A program made the translations under genes and the position numbers. 64,000 bases of DNA, from the NCBI RefSeq assembly GCF_000691525.1, contig NZ_JMDW01000014.1, positions 1 to 64,000 on the forward strand, written 5' to 3'. This document shows, in pieces, positions 8,313 through 17,107 of this stretch (position 1 is the first letter of the stretch; the number at the start of each line of letters is the position of its first letter). Below the pieces are notes generated by a model. The model saw only the letters and a program-made list of their open reading frames with translations. It was not told the DNA's origin and searched no databases. This stretch comes from Mycolicibacterium neoaurum ATCC 25795. GTDB lineage: Bacteria; Actinomycetota; Actinomycetes; Mycobacteriales; Mycobacteriaceae.

Positions 8313-9346
8313 CAGGGTTCACCGCACCTTCCGGTGTTCTGGATCACCCACGGGAAGTGGGCGGTCCGGCCTTGCAGATCGGACACCCGGATGGTGACAC
8401 CACAGATGTAGAGGTTGAGCCAGCTGCCGTATGAACCGAGACGGACCAGCTTGCGGTAGTTCTGCGGAGTCTTCTGCATCAGCAGATCGAGTCTGGCCAG
8501 ATCGGTGTCGTTGGCCAGCAGCGGTGCCATCCGGGTCAGTTCGTCCACTGTGCCCGAGAGCGCCGGACGCGCCTGCGTCAACAGGCCCGCCAACGAGGCG
8601 GTGCCGTTGTCGAGTGCAGTGATCGACTCCCCGATCGGATCTCGTTCTGCGGCAAGGCCGGTGACCAGACGCTCCAACTTGTCGACAGCTCCGGAGAATT
8701 TTCCCCCGTCCTCGGCGAGCACCGCCATCGTGTCGTTGAGGTTGTCGATCAGGCTTTCCACCGTCTGACCGTTGTCGGCCAGCGCACTGGTGAACGATGA
8801 GGTGCGGGCGAACAACGACTCCAGATCACCGCCGCCCTGGCCCTGCAGGATCTCGATCAATGAGGTGGTCAGCGAGTTGACGTCGGTGGGGTTCAACCCC
8901 TGGATGACGGGCTTGAGTCCGCCGAGGAGCAGGTCGAGATTGAGCGCAGGTTCGGTCTGCTCGACGCCGAAACGCGCACCCGGAGGACGTATTCGGGTCG
9001 ACCCCGGTTGATCGATCAGTTCCAGATAACGATCACCCACCAGGTTCAGGTAACGCACCGCCACCGTGGTGTTCTCACTCATCCGGATGTTGTCGTCGGC
9101 GTCGAAGCCCACGAGCACGGTGTTGTCGGGCTGTAGTTCGACGCTGCGGACGGTGCCCACCCGGATGCCCGAGACCCGCACCGAGTCACCCGATTTCAGA
9201 CTCGAGGAATCCGTGAACACCGCCGAGTAACCCGCCGTGGACCCGGACCTATACTGGCTGAAAATCGCGAACAATCCGGCGGTCAGCACCACCATGGTCA
9301 GGCCGAATGCGCCGAACTTCATGGCTGTCTTGGCAAAAGTGCTCAT
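8312..9346 (-). CDS. mceB: Mce family protein MceB
   Basis: A 344-residue protein with a membrane helix (about 13-31), an MCE domain (about 38-115; GDSVRVSGIRVGTVRSVEL, LVGDRYLELID) and a helical domain ending in WLNLYICGV and a C-terminal Cys (NTGRCGEP) that could pair with the Cys of YICGV. It overlaps mceA by 4 nt. It is a standard-length MceB with nothing missing. Confidence 0.93.
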   Translation of the reverse strand: MSTFAKTAMKFGAFGLTMVVLTAGLFAIFSQYRSGSTAGYSAVFTDSSSLKSGDSVRVSGIRVGTVRSVELQPDNTVLVGFDADDNIRMSENTTVAVRYLNLVGDRYLELIDQPGSTRIRPPGARFGVEQTEPALNLDLLLGGLKPVIQGLNPTDVNSLTTSLIEILQGQGGGDLESLFARTSSFTSALADNGQTVESLIDNLNDTMAVLAEDGGKFSGAVDKLERLVTGLAAERDPIGESITALDNGTASLAGLLTQARPALSGTVDELTRMAPLLANDTDLARLDLLMQKTPQNYRKLVRLGSYGSWLNLYICGVTIRVSDLQGRTAHFPWVIQNTGRCGEP

Positions 9347-10536
9347 CCCGGCTGCCCGATCTGAGGGGTGTTTCGCGGCGGCCCGTCGAGCGGACCGAAC
9401 AACGCTTGCTTGAGGCCCTCGGAGTTCAACAGAATTCCCTCATTACCGTACTGGGCGGGATTGGCGTTCACGTCGGTCACGACGAACGGCGGATGCTTCT
9501 GGAATGGCACCTTCGGCAGATCCGAGCACTGCGGCCCACCGGTCGCGGCCACCTTCGGCAGATTCGACGGGTACCGGTATCGCTCCTGACCCAACACGAT
9601 GGTCTGCAGCAACAGACCACCCGGCACCGGCGTCCCCGGCGCCTTCGCCAGCTCCACCGCACCACCCAGACCGCACTTCAGCGCGGCGTTGTATTCATTG
9701 GTCAGATCGGTGGTGGGTACCAACAGTCGCATGGTGTCGGTGATCGCCTGCCGGTTGGACCCGACCACATCGGAGCCGGTCTCGGCAAGACCGATGACAC
9801 TGATCAAAAGGCTGTCCAGATTGTGCTGCTCGTCGACCAAGGTGTCACTCATCCGAGTCGCCGCGTCGACTGTGGAGACCAGATCGGGGGCGGCGTCCGC
9901 ATACGCGTTGAGCATTTCGGGTGCAACGCCGATCTCGTGTTCCATTGCGGGCAGGCTCGGATCGACGGTGACAAGGAATTCATCGAAGTCCGACAGCATC
10001 CGGCCGATCTGGTCCCCGCGGCCGTCCAGCGCGGTGGCCAACGCGCCGAGGGTTTCGTTGAGTTTGGTCGGCTCGATCCTGCGCAGAACCGTGGAGAGCT
10101 GCTCGAAGACGGTGTTGATCTCGACGGTGACGTGGTCGGCGGCAAGGACCTGCCCGGCGGCGAGTGACTGCGGCGACGGGTCGGCCGGTGGGATCAGTTC
10201 GACGAACTTCGAGCCGAAGACAGTCGATGACGCGATATCTGCGCGCACGTTGGAAGGGATGAGTTCCATGTACGACGGGTCCATCGCCAGGTGCAGCGCA
10301 GCACGACCGTCGGGCAGGGACTCCACGGACCGCACCGAGCCGACAGGGGCGCCGTGGAGTTTCACTTTGGCGTCGGCATTCATGACCAGTCCGGCACGGT
10401 CCGCGAGCACGGTGACAGGCACGGTGTCGGTGAAGCTGCCACGAAACAACCCAATCGACAGGGCCACGATTGCCACCGCCACACCGACCGTTGCCACACC
10501 GACCAACGGTCGTGTGACGTTTTCGTTCATCGCCAT
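9343..10536 (-). CDS. mceA: Mce family protein MceA
   Basis: A 397-residue first Mce subunit. It has a membrane helix (about 12-31), an MCE domain (about 38-117; VKLHGAPVGSVRSVE, STVFGSKFVELIPP), helical repeats, and a C-terminal region with paired cysteines. The ATG follows GGGAG by 6 nt, and the gene starts 9 nt after yrbEB. The operon class (mce1-mce4 or other) cannot be assigned by eye; subunit lengths do not clearly match one M. tuberculosis operon. Confidence 0.92.
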   Translation of the reverse strand: MAMNENVTRPLVGVATVGVAVAIVALSIGLFRGSFTDTVPVTVLADRAGLVMNADAKVKLHGAPVGSVRSVESLPDGRAALHLAMDPSYMELIPSNVRADIASSTVFGSKFVELIPPADPSPQSLAAGQVLAADHVTVEINTVFEQLSTVLRRIEPTKLNETLGALATALDGRGDQIGRMLSDFDEFLVTVDPSLPAMEHEIGVAPEMLNAYADAAPDLVSTVDAATRMSDTLVDEQHNLDSLLISVIGLAETGSDVVGSNRQAITDTMRLLVPTTDLTNEYNAALKCGLGGAVELAKAPGTPVPGGLLLQTIVLGQERYRYPSNLPKVAATGGPQCSDLPKVPFQKHPPFVVTDVNANPAQYGNEGILLNSEGLKQALFGPLDGPPRNTPQIGQPG

Positions 10537-10545
10537 CTGCGCTCC

Positions 10546-11394
10546 CTATCCCGACAGGTTGAAATTGCCGTTGGAGCCGTAGATCGACAGTGAGACAAGC
10601 AGGGTCACCGAGATCACGACTATGAGCGAGGTCCGCACAGCATTGCCCACCGCGACCCCGACACCCGACGGCCCTCCGGTGGCGAAGTATCCGAAATAGG
10701 TGTGCACCAGCAGCACGGCAATCGCCATCAGAATTGCCTGCAGGAATGACCACAACAAATCCACCGGGTTCAGGAATGTCGAGAAGTAGTGGTTGTACAG
10801 GCCTGCCGACTGTCCGAACAGGCCGACCGTGGTCAACTTGCTTGCGGCGAAAGACAGAATGACAGCAATCGAGTACAGCGGGGTGATCGCGATCATGCCT
10901 GCGACGATGCGGGTACTCACGAGGTACTCGACCGGCCGGATGGCCATCGCGTCCAGGGCATCGATCTCCTCGTTGATGCGCATGGCACCGAGTTGGGCCG
11001 TGACGCCGGCGCCGAAGGTCGCAGCCAGACCGATACCCGCCACCACGGGCGCCGAGATGCGCACGTTGATGAACGCCGCCAGAAAGCCGGTGAGCGCCTC
11101 GATGCCGATATCGCCCAGCGAACTGTATCCCTGCACGGCCAACGTGCCCCCGGCAGCGAGGGTCAGGAAGCCGACGATGACAACGGTGCCGCCGATCATC
11201 GCCAATGCGCCTGCACCCATGCTGATCTCGGCGATCAACCGGATGATTTCGCGACGATAGTGCACGAATGCGTGCGGCACGCCCGCGAGTGCACGGCCGT
11301 AGAACAGTGTGTGGTCACCAACGCGACCGAGGGACGCAACGGGACGATTGAGTTCACGGGTCAGACGGGGGCGCAATGAACGTGAGACGGTCAT
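10546..11394 (-). CDS. yrbEB: MlaE/YrbE-type permease subunit YrbEB
   Basis: A 282-residue integral membrane protein of the MlaE permease family, with about five hydrophobic segments and the family signature AQLGAMRINEEIDALDAMAI (EQ loop that contacts the ATPase). Together with YrbEA it should form the inner-membrane permease through which Mce-delivered lipids pass. No MceG-type ATPase is encoded in the window; in mycobacteria it is usually supplied from elsewhere. The gap to yrbEA is 3 nt. Confidence 0.93.
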   Translation of the reverse strand: MTVSRSLRPRLTRELNRPVASLGRVGDHTLFYGRALAGVPHAFVHYRREIIRLIAEISMGAGALAMIGGTVVIVGFLTLAAGGTLAVQGYSSLGDIGIEALTGFLAAFINVRISAPVVAGIGLAATFGAGVTAQLGAMRINEEIDALDAMAIRPVEYLVSTRIVAGMIAITPLYSIAVILSFAASKLTTVGLFGQSAGLYNHYFSTFLNPVDLLWSFLQAILMAIAVLLVHTYFGYFATGGPSGVGVAVGNAVRTSLIVVISVTLLVSLSIYGSNGNFNLSG

Positions 11395-11397
11395 CGG

Positions 11398-12228
11398 CTA
11401 ATCCGCCGTCATCTGAATGCCGATGGCGGTCACCACGACGTTGACCACGAACAAAGCCATGAACGCGTAGACGACGGTTTCATTGACGGCGTTGCCGACC
11501 GCCTTCGCGCCGCCACCGCTGATCATCAGACCCCGGTAACAGGCGACCAGTCCGGCGATCAGACCGAACAGGCCGGCCTTGACGCACGAGATGATGACCT
11601 CGGGTACACCGGTGAGCAGGGTGATACCGGCGGCGAACGCGCCGGGGTTGACGCCTTGGATGAAGATGGAGAACACGTAGCCGCCGATGATTCCGATGAT
11701 GACCACCAGGCTGTTGAGCAGCAGCGCGACCAGTCCAGAGGCGAGCATGCGGGGCGTCACCAACCGCTGGACCGGGTTGATGCCCAACACCTCCATGGCA
11801 TCGATCTCCTCGCGGACAGTACGTGACCCAAGATCCGCACACATCGCGGTGGCACCGGCACCCGCCACGATCAGCACCGTGACCATCGGGCCGACCTGGG
11901 TGACAGCACCGAATGCCGCGCCTGCACCGGAAAGATCAGCCGCACCCAGCTCACGCAAGAGGATGTTGAGCGTGAAGCTGACCAACACGGTGAAAGGCAC
12001 TGCCACCACAATGGTCGGCATCAGTGACACCCTGGCGACGAACCACGACTGCTCCAGGAACTCCCGACCCTGAAACGGCCGTTGGAAAAGGAATTTGACC
12101 GCATCCGCGGACATCGCCAGCAGGCCGCCGATGGCGCGCATCGGACCGGGCCCGCCCGTCCTGAAGAGTGCGATCCCGGCGGACCAACGGTCCTGGGGGT
12201 TGCTCACCATGTACCGAAGAACCTCCAC
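11398..12228 (-). CDS. yrbEA: MlaE/YrbE-type permease subunit YrbEA
   Basis: A 276-residue MlaE-family permease: PFQGREFLEQSWFVARVSLMPT near the N-terminus, ADLGSRTVREEIDAMEVLGI as the coupling motif, and ACYRGL plus NAVNETVVYAF near the C-terminus. First gene of the yrbE-mce operon. The longest frame starts with GTG 12228; an ATG at 12210 also follows a GGAGG and may be the true start. The 186-nt upstream gap to the divergent SDR gene holds no TnnAACnnGTTnnA (KstR) motif, so control by KstR, as reported for mce4, is not evident. Confidence 0.92.
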   Translation of the reverse strand: MEVLRYMVSNPQDRWSAGIALFRTGGPGPMRAIGGLLAMSADAVKFLFQRPFQGREFLEQSWFVARVSLMPTIVVAVPFTVLVSFTLNILLRELGAADLSGAGAAFGAVTQVGPMVTVLIVAGAGATAMCADLGSRTVREEIDAMEVLGINPVQRLVTPRMLASGLVALLLNSLVVIIGIIGGYVFSIFIQGVNPGAFAAGITLLTGVPEVIISCVKAGLFGLIAGLVACYRGLMISGGGAKAVGNAVNETVVYAFMALFVVNVVVTAIGIQMTAD

Positions 12229-12414
12229 GACTGCTGCTGCCGAACCTCACGACCGGCCTGTCGGCGCGTGACCCATGAACGGTGACAGTCGGGCATGACC
12301 TTCGACACACCACCTCCCATCCACCGGGAACCATCACGCGACCGCCGCCGCCGGCGCGAGAACGTAGCGTGTCCTCGGTAGGTGTGAGCGTCTTTTGATG
12401 GCAGGAGTCGAGCT
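12229..12414. promoter_or_regulatory. Divergent intergenic region, mce operon / SDR gene
   Basis: These 186 nt must contain the promoter of the ten-kilobase mce operon and that of the SDR gene. The SDR side has an AGGAG at 12403-12407. I found no KstR, IdeR or FadR-type operator, no long palindrome and no convincing -10 for either side. Confidence 0.5.
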
Positions 12415-13239
12415 GTGTCTGTTTCCCTTGAGCCCAGCGAATCTGCGCGTTACGTCGGACGTCGCGTATTGATCACCGGTGGCGGTTCGGGTATCGGACA
12501 AGCCTGCGTCCTGCGGATTCTCGCCGAGGGCGGCACCGTTGTCGCGGCGGACATCAGCCCGGAGGGGCTGTCCGACACCGTCACCAAGGCCGGTGATGTG
12601 GGCGGCCGGTTGTCCACGGTGACGATGGATATCGGTAGCGAACCCTCGGTACAAGCCGGTGTCGGCGAGGCGCTGTCGATCCTGGGCGGCCTGGACACTC
12701 TGGTGAACGCGGCAGGCATTCTGCGCTCGGCCCATCTGGCGCAGACCACACTCGCCGATTTCGAGCTGGTACTGAGGGTCAACTTGGTCGGTACGTTCCT
12801 GGTCACCCGCGAGGCGATCGGTGCGCTCGGCACAGGTAACGGCCCGGCCGTGGTGAACTTCAGTTCGACCTCGGCGCACTTCGCGCACCCGTACATGGCC
12901 GCGTATGCCGCGTCCAAAGGGGGTGTGCTGTCGATGACACACGCGTGGGCCATGGAATTCGCCAAGGCCGGTATCCGGTTCAATTGTGTGCAGCCTGGCT
13001 CGATCTCGTCCGGCATGACCGACGGTTCCGGGTCGGCGCGCCAGAGCATCGGTCCCGGCTTACCCACGGATGCCGATTTCGCCTTGTTCGCCAAGGTTGC
13101 CCCGATGCTGCCGCTGGCAGATGGCGCGATCTTCGCCAAGCCCGACTCGGTGGCCGGTGTGGTGGCGATGTTGGGGTGCGACGACGCCTACTTCATCACC
13201 GGCACCGAGATCCGGGTTGATGGCGGATCCCATATGTGA
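12415..13239 (+). CDS. Short-chain dehydrogenase/reductase
   Basis: A 274-residue SDR oxidoreductase. Seen: NAD(P)-binding TGGGSGIG at about 21-28, NAAG near 100, catalytic Ser followed by YAASK, and the C-terminal GTEIRVDGG typical of classical SDRs. Asp after the second strand (AADIS) suggests preference for NAD. The GTG start is supported by AGGAG 7 nt upstream. The substrate is unknown; being divergent from the mce operon makes a lipid or sterol hydroxyl plausible but not shown. Confidence 0.88.
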   Translation: MSVSLEPSESARYVGRRVLITGGGSGIGQACVLRILAEGGTVVAADISPEGLSDTVTKAGDVGGRLSTVTMDIGSEPSVQAGVGEALSILGGLDTLVNAAGILRSAHLAQTTLADFELVLRVNLVGTFLVTREAIGALGTGNGPAVVNFSSTSAHFAHPYMAAYAASKGGVLSMTHAWAMEFAKAGIRFNCVQPGSISSGMTDGSGSARQSIGPGLPTDADFALFAKVAPMLPLADGAIFAKPDSVAGVVAMLGCDDAYFITGTEIRVDGGSHM

Positions 13240-13285
13240 TGTGGCCACGGGCCCGTCGACCAGGACTTACGGGAAGGGATCAGCC

Positions 13286-13735
13286 ATGAAGCTGGCACCA
13301 CTTGCATACGCATTCTCCGCTCTGGCTCTGGGCACCGTGACGGGTTCACCGGCCGCCCACGCGGATCCGTTCTTCGCCAATTATCAACTGGTGATACCGG
13401 ATCGGTACGACTTCCACACCTGGGCATGGTCGGTGATGCACTGTATCCCGGCCGCCGACGACTGCCGCAGTATCGGCGCGATGCCGATGCCGACGGCGAA
13501 GGCCTTCGAATACTCCGGTCAGGCTCACCTTGTGGACGGGCGCTACACGCTGACCGTTGATGTTCCGGATGGTCTTCGATGTGGAAACGTCTACTACGGT
13601 CCCGTTGTCGCGACCCGCGATGTCTACAGCTGGGATGCAGCGAGCTTGCGGGGCACTCTCACATCATCATTCGCGGCCGGCTGCGATGGCAGGCCGGGCA
13701 CTCTGACCTACCCCTTTTCGTTGGTGCGGCTGTAG
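13286..13735 (+). CDS. Small exported protein, unknown function
   Basis: A 149-residue protein with a signal peptide (MKLAPLAYAFSALALGTV, cleavage near AHA-DPF) and a mature domain with two pairs of cysteines (HCIPAADDC, RCGNV, GCDGR). The ATG at 13286 follows a GGGAAGGGA stretch. It resembles other mycobacterial secreted proteins with a Tyr/Trp-rich beta domain, including the genes at 2435 and 1916 in general style, but no function can be given. It starts 46 nt after the SDR gene and may be co-transcribed. Confidence 0.7.
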   Translation: MKLAPLAYAFSALALGTVTGSPAAHADPFFANYQLVIPDRYDFHTWAWSVMHCIPAADDCRSIGAMPMPTAKAFEYSGQAHLVDGRYTLTVDVPDGLRCGNVYYGPVVATRDVYSWDAASLRGTLTSSFAAGCDGRPGTLTYPFSLVRL

Positions 13736-13778
13736 GTCTTTCGGCGGAACCACGCCGACTCGACGTCTTCGAACAGGT

Positions 13779-13814
13779 CATGCCGGTGCAGACCCTTGGA
13801 TCTGCACCGACATG
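13779..13814. terminator. Bidirectional terminator hairpin
   Basis: A 14-bp stem (13779-13792 with 13801-13814) with one mismatch and an 8-nt loop lies between the convergent genes ending at 13735 and 13829. Confidence 0.7.
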
Positions 13815-13828
13815 GACCTAGGCTCGCA

Positions 13829-15562
13829 TCACACCGCGACGGTGCCGACCACACTGAGATTGATGGTGCGGACGGGATCACCATTGTGCGGCTTGAAGAG
13901 GTTGAGCAAGTTGAACCTGCCGTCGGTGACGACCACCTCGAACGAGTCGTCTCCTCCCGCCGCGGCGAAGGCAGGGTCGGGCGTGTAGGTGAATTGGCCC
14001 GTGATCTCGTCGATGACGACGGTGCCGTGGGCAGCCTGCGTGACGAGTTTGTAGCGCAATTCGGGCCGAACCACCTCACCGGTCAGTACGCCGGTGGCGG
14101 CACCCGTTGCGTCGAGGGTGCTTTCACTGATCACAGTGCCACGCACACCCTTGAGATCGCCGGTACCGAGATGCGGTTGAAGTTGAGCTACCGATCGTTC
14201 CTGCGTCGCCGACAACAACACACCGTCGAAGAGCAACGTGACGTGGCCGGTTCCGAGTCCGTCGATGGTGACCTCACCGATCTCCTTTCCGGTGTAGGTG
14301 ACCGCACCGTTTGACCCGATGTAGACGCAGGTGATGTCCACCGCGTCCGGGGCATGCCAGTTGCTGCCCGGTTCGGAGCCCAGGTATGCGTCGTTCATGA
14401 ACGGCAGTCCGGCGACGCCGTCCACGACCGCACAACCGCAGTCGGGTTCGGGGGTTCGTGGCTGCGCAGGGTAGGCGAAGACATTGGCTCCGATCTTGAC
14501 CGTCTTGCCCATCTCGTCGGGGTCGATCGCGTCGATGGTGCCGGTGATGACGCCATTGGCCTGCTGTGATCCGATGTTCACCGCGGTGATTTCGGGGGCC
14601 TGGTTGAAGAATGTCCTTCGCACGAAGGCCAGCAATGCCCACGCCAACGGATTCTGTCCGGCCGGCGCCGATGACATCAGTTCCTGCAACGGGCCGAAGA
14701 GCGCGTCGAAGAACCGGTGCACCACATCGGTGATGGCCGCGACCGGGTTCGGCGCCGTGACGGCGGCCGTAGCAGCCGGAGCCGTCGTGGACACGGTTGC
14801 CGGTGCGAAGGTCGCCGGGCCGCTCACCGAGCCGGTCGAATCGGCACGGGCGGTGATGTGGGCCGACAGCCGGTCGGCCGACACCGTCCGTGCCGGCTGC
14901 ACCAGAACGGCGTCCGATGGCTTCTGCTCCACAGCGGAATTCGAGGCATCGTCATGGTCTCGGCCGGAATCGGTTGGGTTCTGCGCGCCTGCGGCGGTCT
15001 CCGTGCCGGCCGGAGCGGCGGGTTGCTGGGGGCTCTCCGATTCCTGCGGCGTCTCTGCCTCGACTGCCTCCGACGGCGTCTCCGAGACATCCGGGGTGCC
15101 GAGCTCCACCGGCGAGGTGTCCCCTTCCGTAACGCCCGCTGTCGCCGAATCCTCCTCGGCGAGCTCGGGGTTCGACCATTCGTGCGACGGTTCCAGGGCC
15201 GCGCCTTCACGCTGTGTGGCCGAATCTGAGCTGTCTTGGCTGCTGTCCTCGGTGGTCGAGCGAGAACCGGTGGAGGCTGCCCCCTTCGAGTTCTGTGTGC
15301 CCGAATTCGATTCGTTCGACATTGACGAAGACGAAGACGATGACGACGAAGACGAAGACCCCGAAGAGGACGAGCTGGTCGACGTACCGGACGACGCTGA
15401 CGAGGAATCATCGGCTGTGGCGACTCCGTGGCCGGTGGCGACGGCGGTGATGAGCCAGGCCGAAAGCGCCACACCGCCGAAGGCCACGTGCCGTGCCGCG
15501 GCGCCGGTCAGCCGTTGGGTGGTGCCGCCCGCCGCGGCACGAGCCGCGTTTCTGGTCTGCAT
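13829..15562 (-). CDS. Large exported protein with Ser-rich linker and Ig/cadherin-like domain
   Basis: A 577-residue protein. Order: an extended signal sequence (about 1-50, ending ATA-DDS), a serine tract (about 54-80), a 150-residue acidic low-complexity linker, a motif ITDVVHRFFDALFGP followed by WALLAFVRRTFFNQAP that recurs in giant secreted mycobacterial proteins, then about 220 residues of beta-domain with TYTPDPAFAAAGGDDSFEV near the end, as in cadherin-like or VCBS-type modules. It probably acts at the cell surface. The function is unknown. The Ser tract is encoded by a near-perfect 6-bp repeat. Confidence 0.75.
   Translation of the reverse strand: MQTRNAARAAAGGTTQRLTGAAARHVAFGGVALSAWLITAVATGHGVATADDSSSASSGTSTSSSSSGSSSSSSSSSSSSMSNESNSGTQNSKGAASTGSRSTTEDSSQDSSDSATQREGAALEPSHEWSNPELAEEDSATAGVTEGDTSPVELGTPDVSETPSEAVEAETPQESESPQQPAAPAGTETAAGAQNPTDSGRDHDDASNSAVEQKPSDAVLVQPARTVSADRLSAHITARADSTGSVSGPATFAPATVSTTAPAATAAVTAPNPVAAITDVVHRFFDALFGPLQELMSSAPAGQNPLAWALLAFVRRTFFNQAPEITAVNIGSQQANGVITGTIDAIDPDEMGKTVKIGANVFAYPAQPRTPEPDCGCAVVDGVAGLPFMNDAYLGSEPGSNWHAPDAVDITCVYIGSNGAVTYTGKEIGEVTIDGLGTGHVTLLFDGVLLSATQERSVAQLQPHLGTGDLKGVRGTVISESTLDATGAATGVLTGEVVRPELRYKLVTQAAHGTVVIDEITGQFTYTPDPAFAAAGGDDSFEVVVTDGRFNLLNLFKPHNGDPVRTINLSVVGTVAV
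15323..15370. repeat. GACGAA hexanucleotide tract coding for poly-Ser
   Basis: An imperfect array of GACGAA/GACGAT units on the + strand, read on the minus strand as alternating TCG and TCT serine codons of the exported protein. The unit is two codons long, so slippage would change the length of the linker without a frameshift. Confidence 0.8.
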
Positions 15563-15679
15563 GTGAGAGTCGCCCTCCTGGTACGTAGCTGTGACGTCTC
15601 ACACAATCAACTGTGAAAGCGCAGGTTGGGCGGCTTGATCCCACTCATCGGGCGCTGCGGTGGCGTTCTAAAGTCCAGC

Positions 15680-15690
15680 TGGTCTGACCA
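15680..15690. promoter_or_regulatory. FadR-type GntR operator
   Basis: TGGTCTGACCA, within AGCTGGTCTGACCACTT, matches the core TGGTCnGACCA recognised by FadR-subfamily GntR regulators. It lies 37 nt before the start of a GntR/FadR-type gene, so it is a likely autoregulatory operator that would also control the downstream hydroxylase. Confidence 0.6.
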
Positions 15691-15727
15691 CTTGACCTCT
15701 TACCAAGGCGGATGCCATCCTCGTCGG

Positions 15728-16450
15728 ATGGCTCTTCAACCAGTGCCCCGACGCTCGGTCCCCGAGAACGTCGTCGAGCAGATCGTCGACGAGGTGCTCA
15801 GCGGCGCGCTGCAACCCGGCGATCAGCTGCCCAGCGAACGCCGGTTGGCCGAGGTTCTGGGCGTTTCGCGGCCCGCCGTGCGCGAAGCTCTCAAAAGGCT
15901 GAGCTCGATCGGCCTGGTCGAGATCCGTCAGGGTGACACCACCACGGTTCGCGACTTCCGTCGGCATGCCGGACTGGATCTGCTCCCCCGCCTGCTGCTG
16001 CGCGCAGGCGAACTGGATACCGCAGTGGTGCGTTCCATTCTGGAAACCCGTCTGCATAATGGGCCGAAGGTCGCCGAACTCGCCGCACGTCGCCACGGCG
16101 CGGAACTAACCGGTTTGATGGAGACCACCGTCGGGGCGTTGCGCACCGAAACCGACCCCGTGCAGTTGCAGCGCCACGCACTGAGCTTCTGGGATCACCT
16201 TGTCGACCATGCAGATTCGATCACTTTCCGGCTGATGTACAACACACTGCGCGCCACCTACGAACCCGCGTTGCCCGCCCTGGCCACGATAATGGCCGCC
16301 GAGGTCGGCCGACCGGACGCCTACCAGGCCATCGCCGATGCCGTCATCGCCGGTGATGCCGTCCAAGCCGCTGATGCAGCCCACGCACTGCTGGAACCCG
16401 CCACCACAGCGCTGATCACCGCGCTGACCGAACTGGAGGAGTCGCGATGA
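15728..16450 (+). CDS. GntR-family (FadR subfamily) transcriptional regulator
   Basis: A 240-residue regulator with an N-terminal winged helix (about 8-75; GDQLPSERRLAEVLGVSR then VREALKRLSSIGLVEIRQG) and an all-helical FCD-type ligand domain (about 90-230). Effectors of this subfamily are often acyl-CoAs or organic acids. The ATG at 15728 begins the conserved N-terminus; the frame is open further upstream without a ribosome site. Its stop overlaps the start of a fatty-acid-hydroxylase-like gene by 4 nt, and a FadR-like operator lies in front, which together suggest a small self-controlled lipid-modification operon. Confidence 0.88.
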   Translation: MALQPVPRRSVPENVVEQIVDEVLSGALQPGDQLPSERRLAEVLGVSRPAVREALKRLSSIGLVEIRQGDTTTVRDFRRHAGLDLLPRLLLRAGELDTAVVRSILETRLHNGPKVAELAARRHGAELTGLMETTVGALRTETDPVQLQRHALSFWDHLVDHADSITFRLMYNTLRATYEPALPALATIMAAEVGRPDAYQAIADAVIAGDAVQAADAAHALLEPATTALITALTELEESR

Positions 16451-17097
16451 ACAGCCGGAGTGGAACCACATTGTGGGACGCGGCACGCGAGTTCCGACAC
16501 CACCCCACCCCGTGGATGCTCGGCGCGACGCTCGTCGCTGCCGCTGCTGCCCGAATCCAGACCGGCGATTGGCAACTCACCGACGCGTTGGTGCCCGCTG
16601 TGATGCTCGCGGCGTTTCCGTTCGCCGAATGGCTGATCCACGTACTGATCCTGCACTGGCGTCCACGCCGAATCGCCGGCATCCGGCTGGATCCCCCGTT
16701 GTCGCGCAAGCACCGCGAACACCATGTCGAACCACGCGACCTGCCATTGGTGTTCATCCCCTGGCGGTCATTGCTCTGGGTGCTGCCGCTGGCGGTTGCG
16801 ATCGCCGCGCTGGCCTTCCCGAGCCTGGGCCGTGGTCTGACGTTCCTGACGATCCTGGCCGGCCTCGGGTTGGGTTACGAATGGTGCCACTACCTGATCC
16901 ACACCGACTACAAGCCGAAATCCAGGCTGTACCGCGCGATCTGGCGCAATCACCGCCGCCATCACTTCAAGAACGAGCACTACTGGTTCACCGTCACCAG
17001 CAGCGGAACGGCCGACCGCGTGCTGAGAACCTACCCGGATCCGGCAACCGTCGACACCTCACCGACCGCGCGCAACCTGCACGCCGACGCCCAATGA
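16447..17097 (+). CDS. Fatty acid hydroxylase / sterol desaturase superfamily membrane protein
   Basis: A 216-residue integral membrane di-iron oxygenase. The histidine clusters are H65/H70 (HVLILH), H89/H92/H93 (HREHH), H148/H152 (HYLIH), and H169/H172/H173/H178 (HRRHH, EH), matching the eight-histidine signature of the family. About four hydrophobic segments alternate with them. It starts inside the GntR stop (ATGA). It probably hydroxylates a membrane lipid, carotenoid or fatty acyl chain; the substrate is not evident. Confidence 0.85.
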   Translation: MNSRSGTTLWDAAREFRHHPTPWMLGATLVAAAAARIQTGDWQLTDALVPAVMLAAFPFAEWLIHVLILHWRPRRIAGIRLDPPLSRKHREHHVEPRDLPLVFIPWRSLLWVLPLAVAIAALAFPSLGRGLTFLTILAGLGLGYEWCHYLIHTDYKPKSRLYRAIWRNHRRHHFKNEHYWFTVTSSGTADRVLRTYPDPATVDTSPTARNLHADAQ

Positions 17098-17107
17098 GCC
17101 GGAATGG

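Noticed and set aside
12229..12414. KstR operator in front of the mce operon, expected if this were mce4
   Set aside because: No TnnAACnnGTTnnA occurs in the region; the AAC triplets present are not followed by GTT at the right distance.
14484..15566. Long + strand frame antisense to the Ser-rich exported protein
   Set aside because: It mirrors low-complexity coding sequence, lacks a ribosome site, and the minus strand frame has a signal sequence and a recognisable exported domain.
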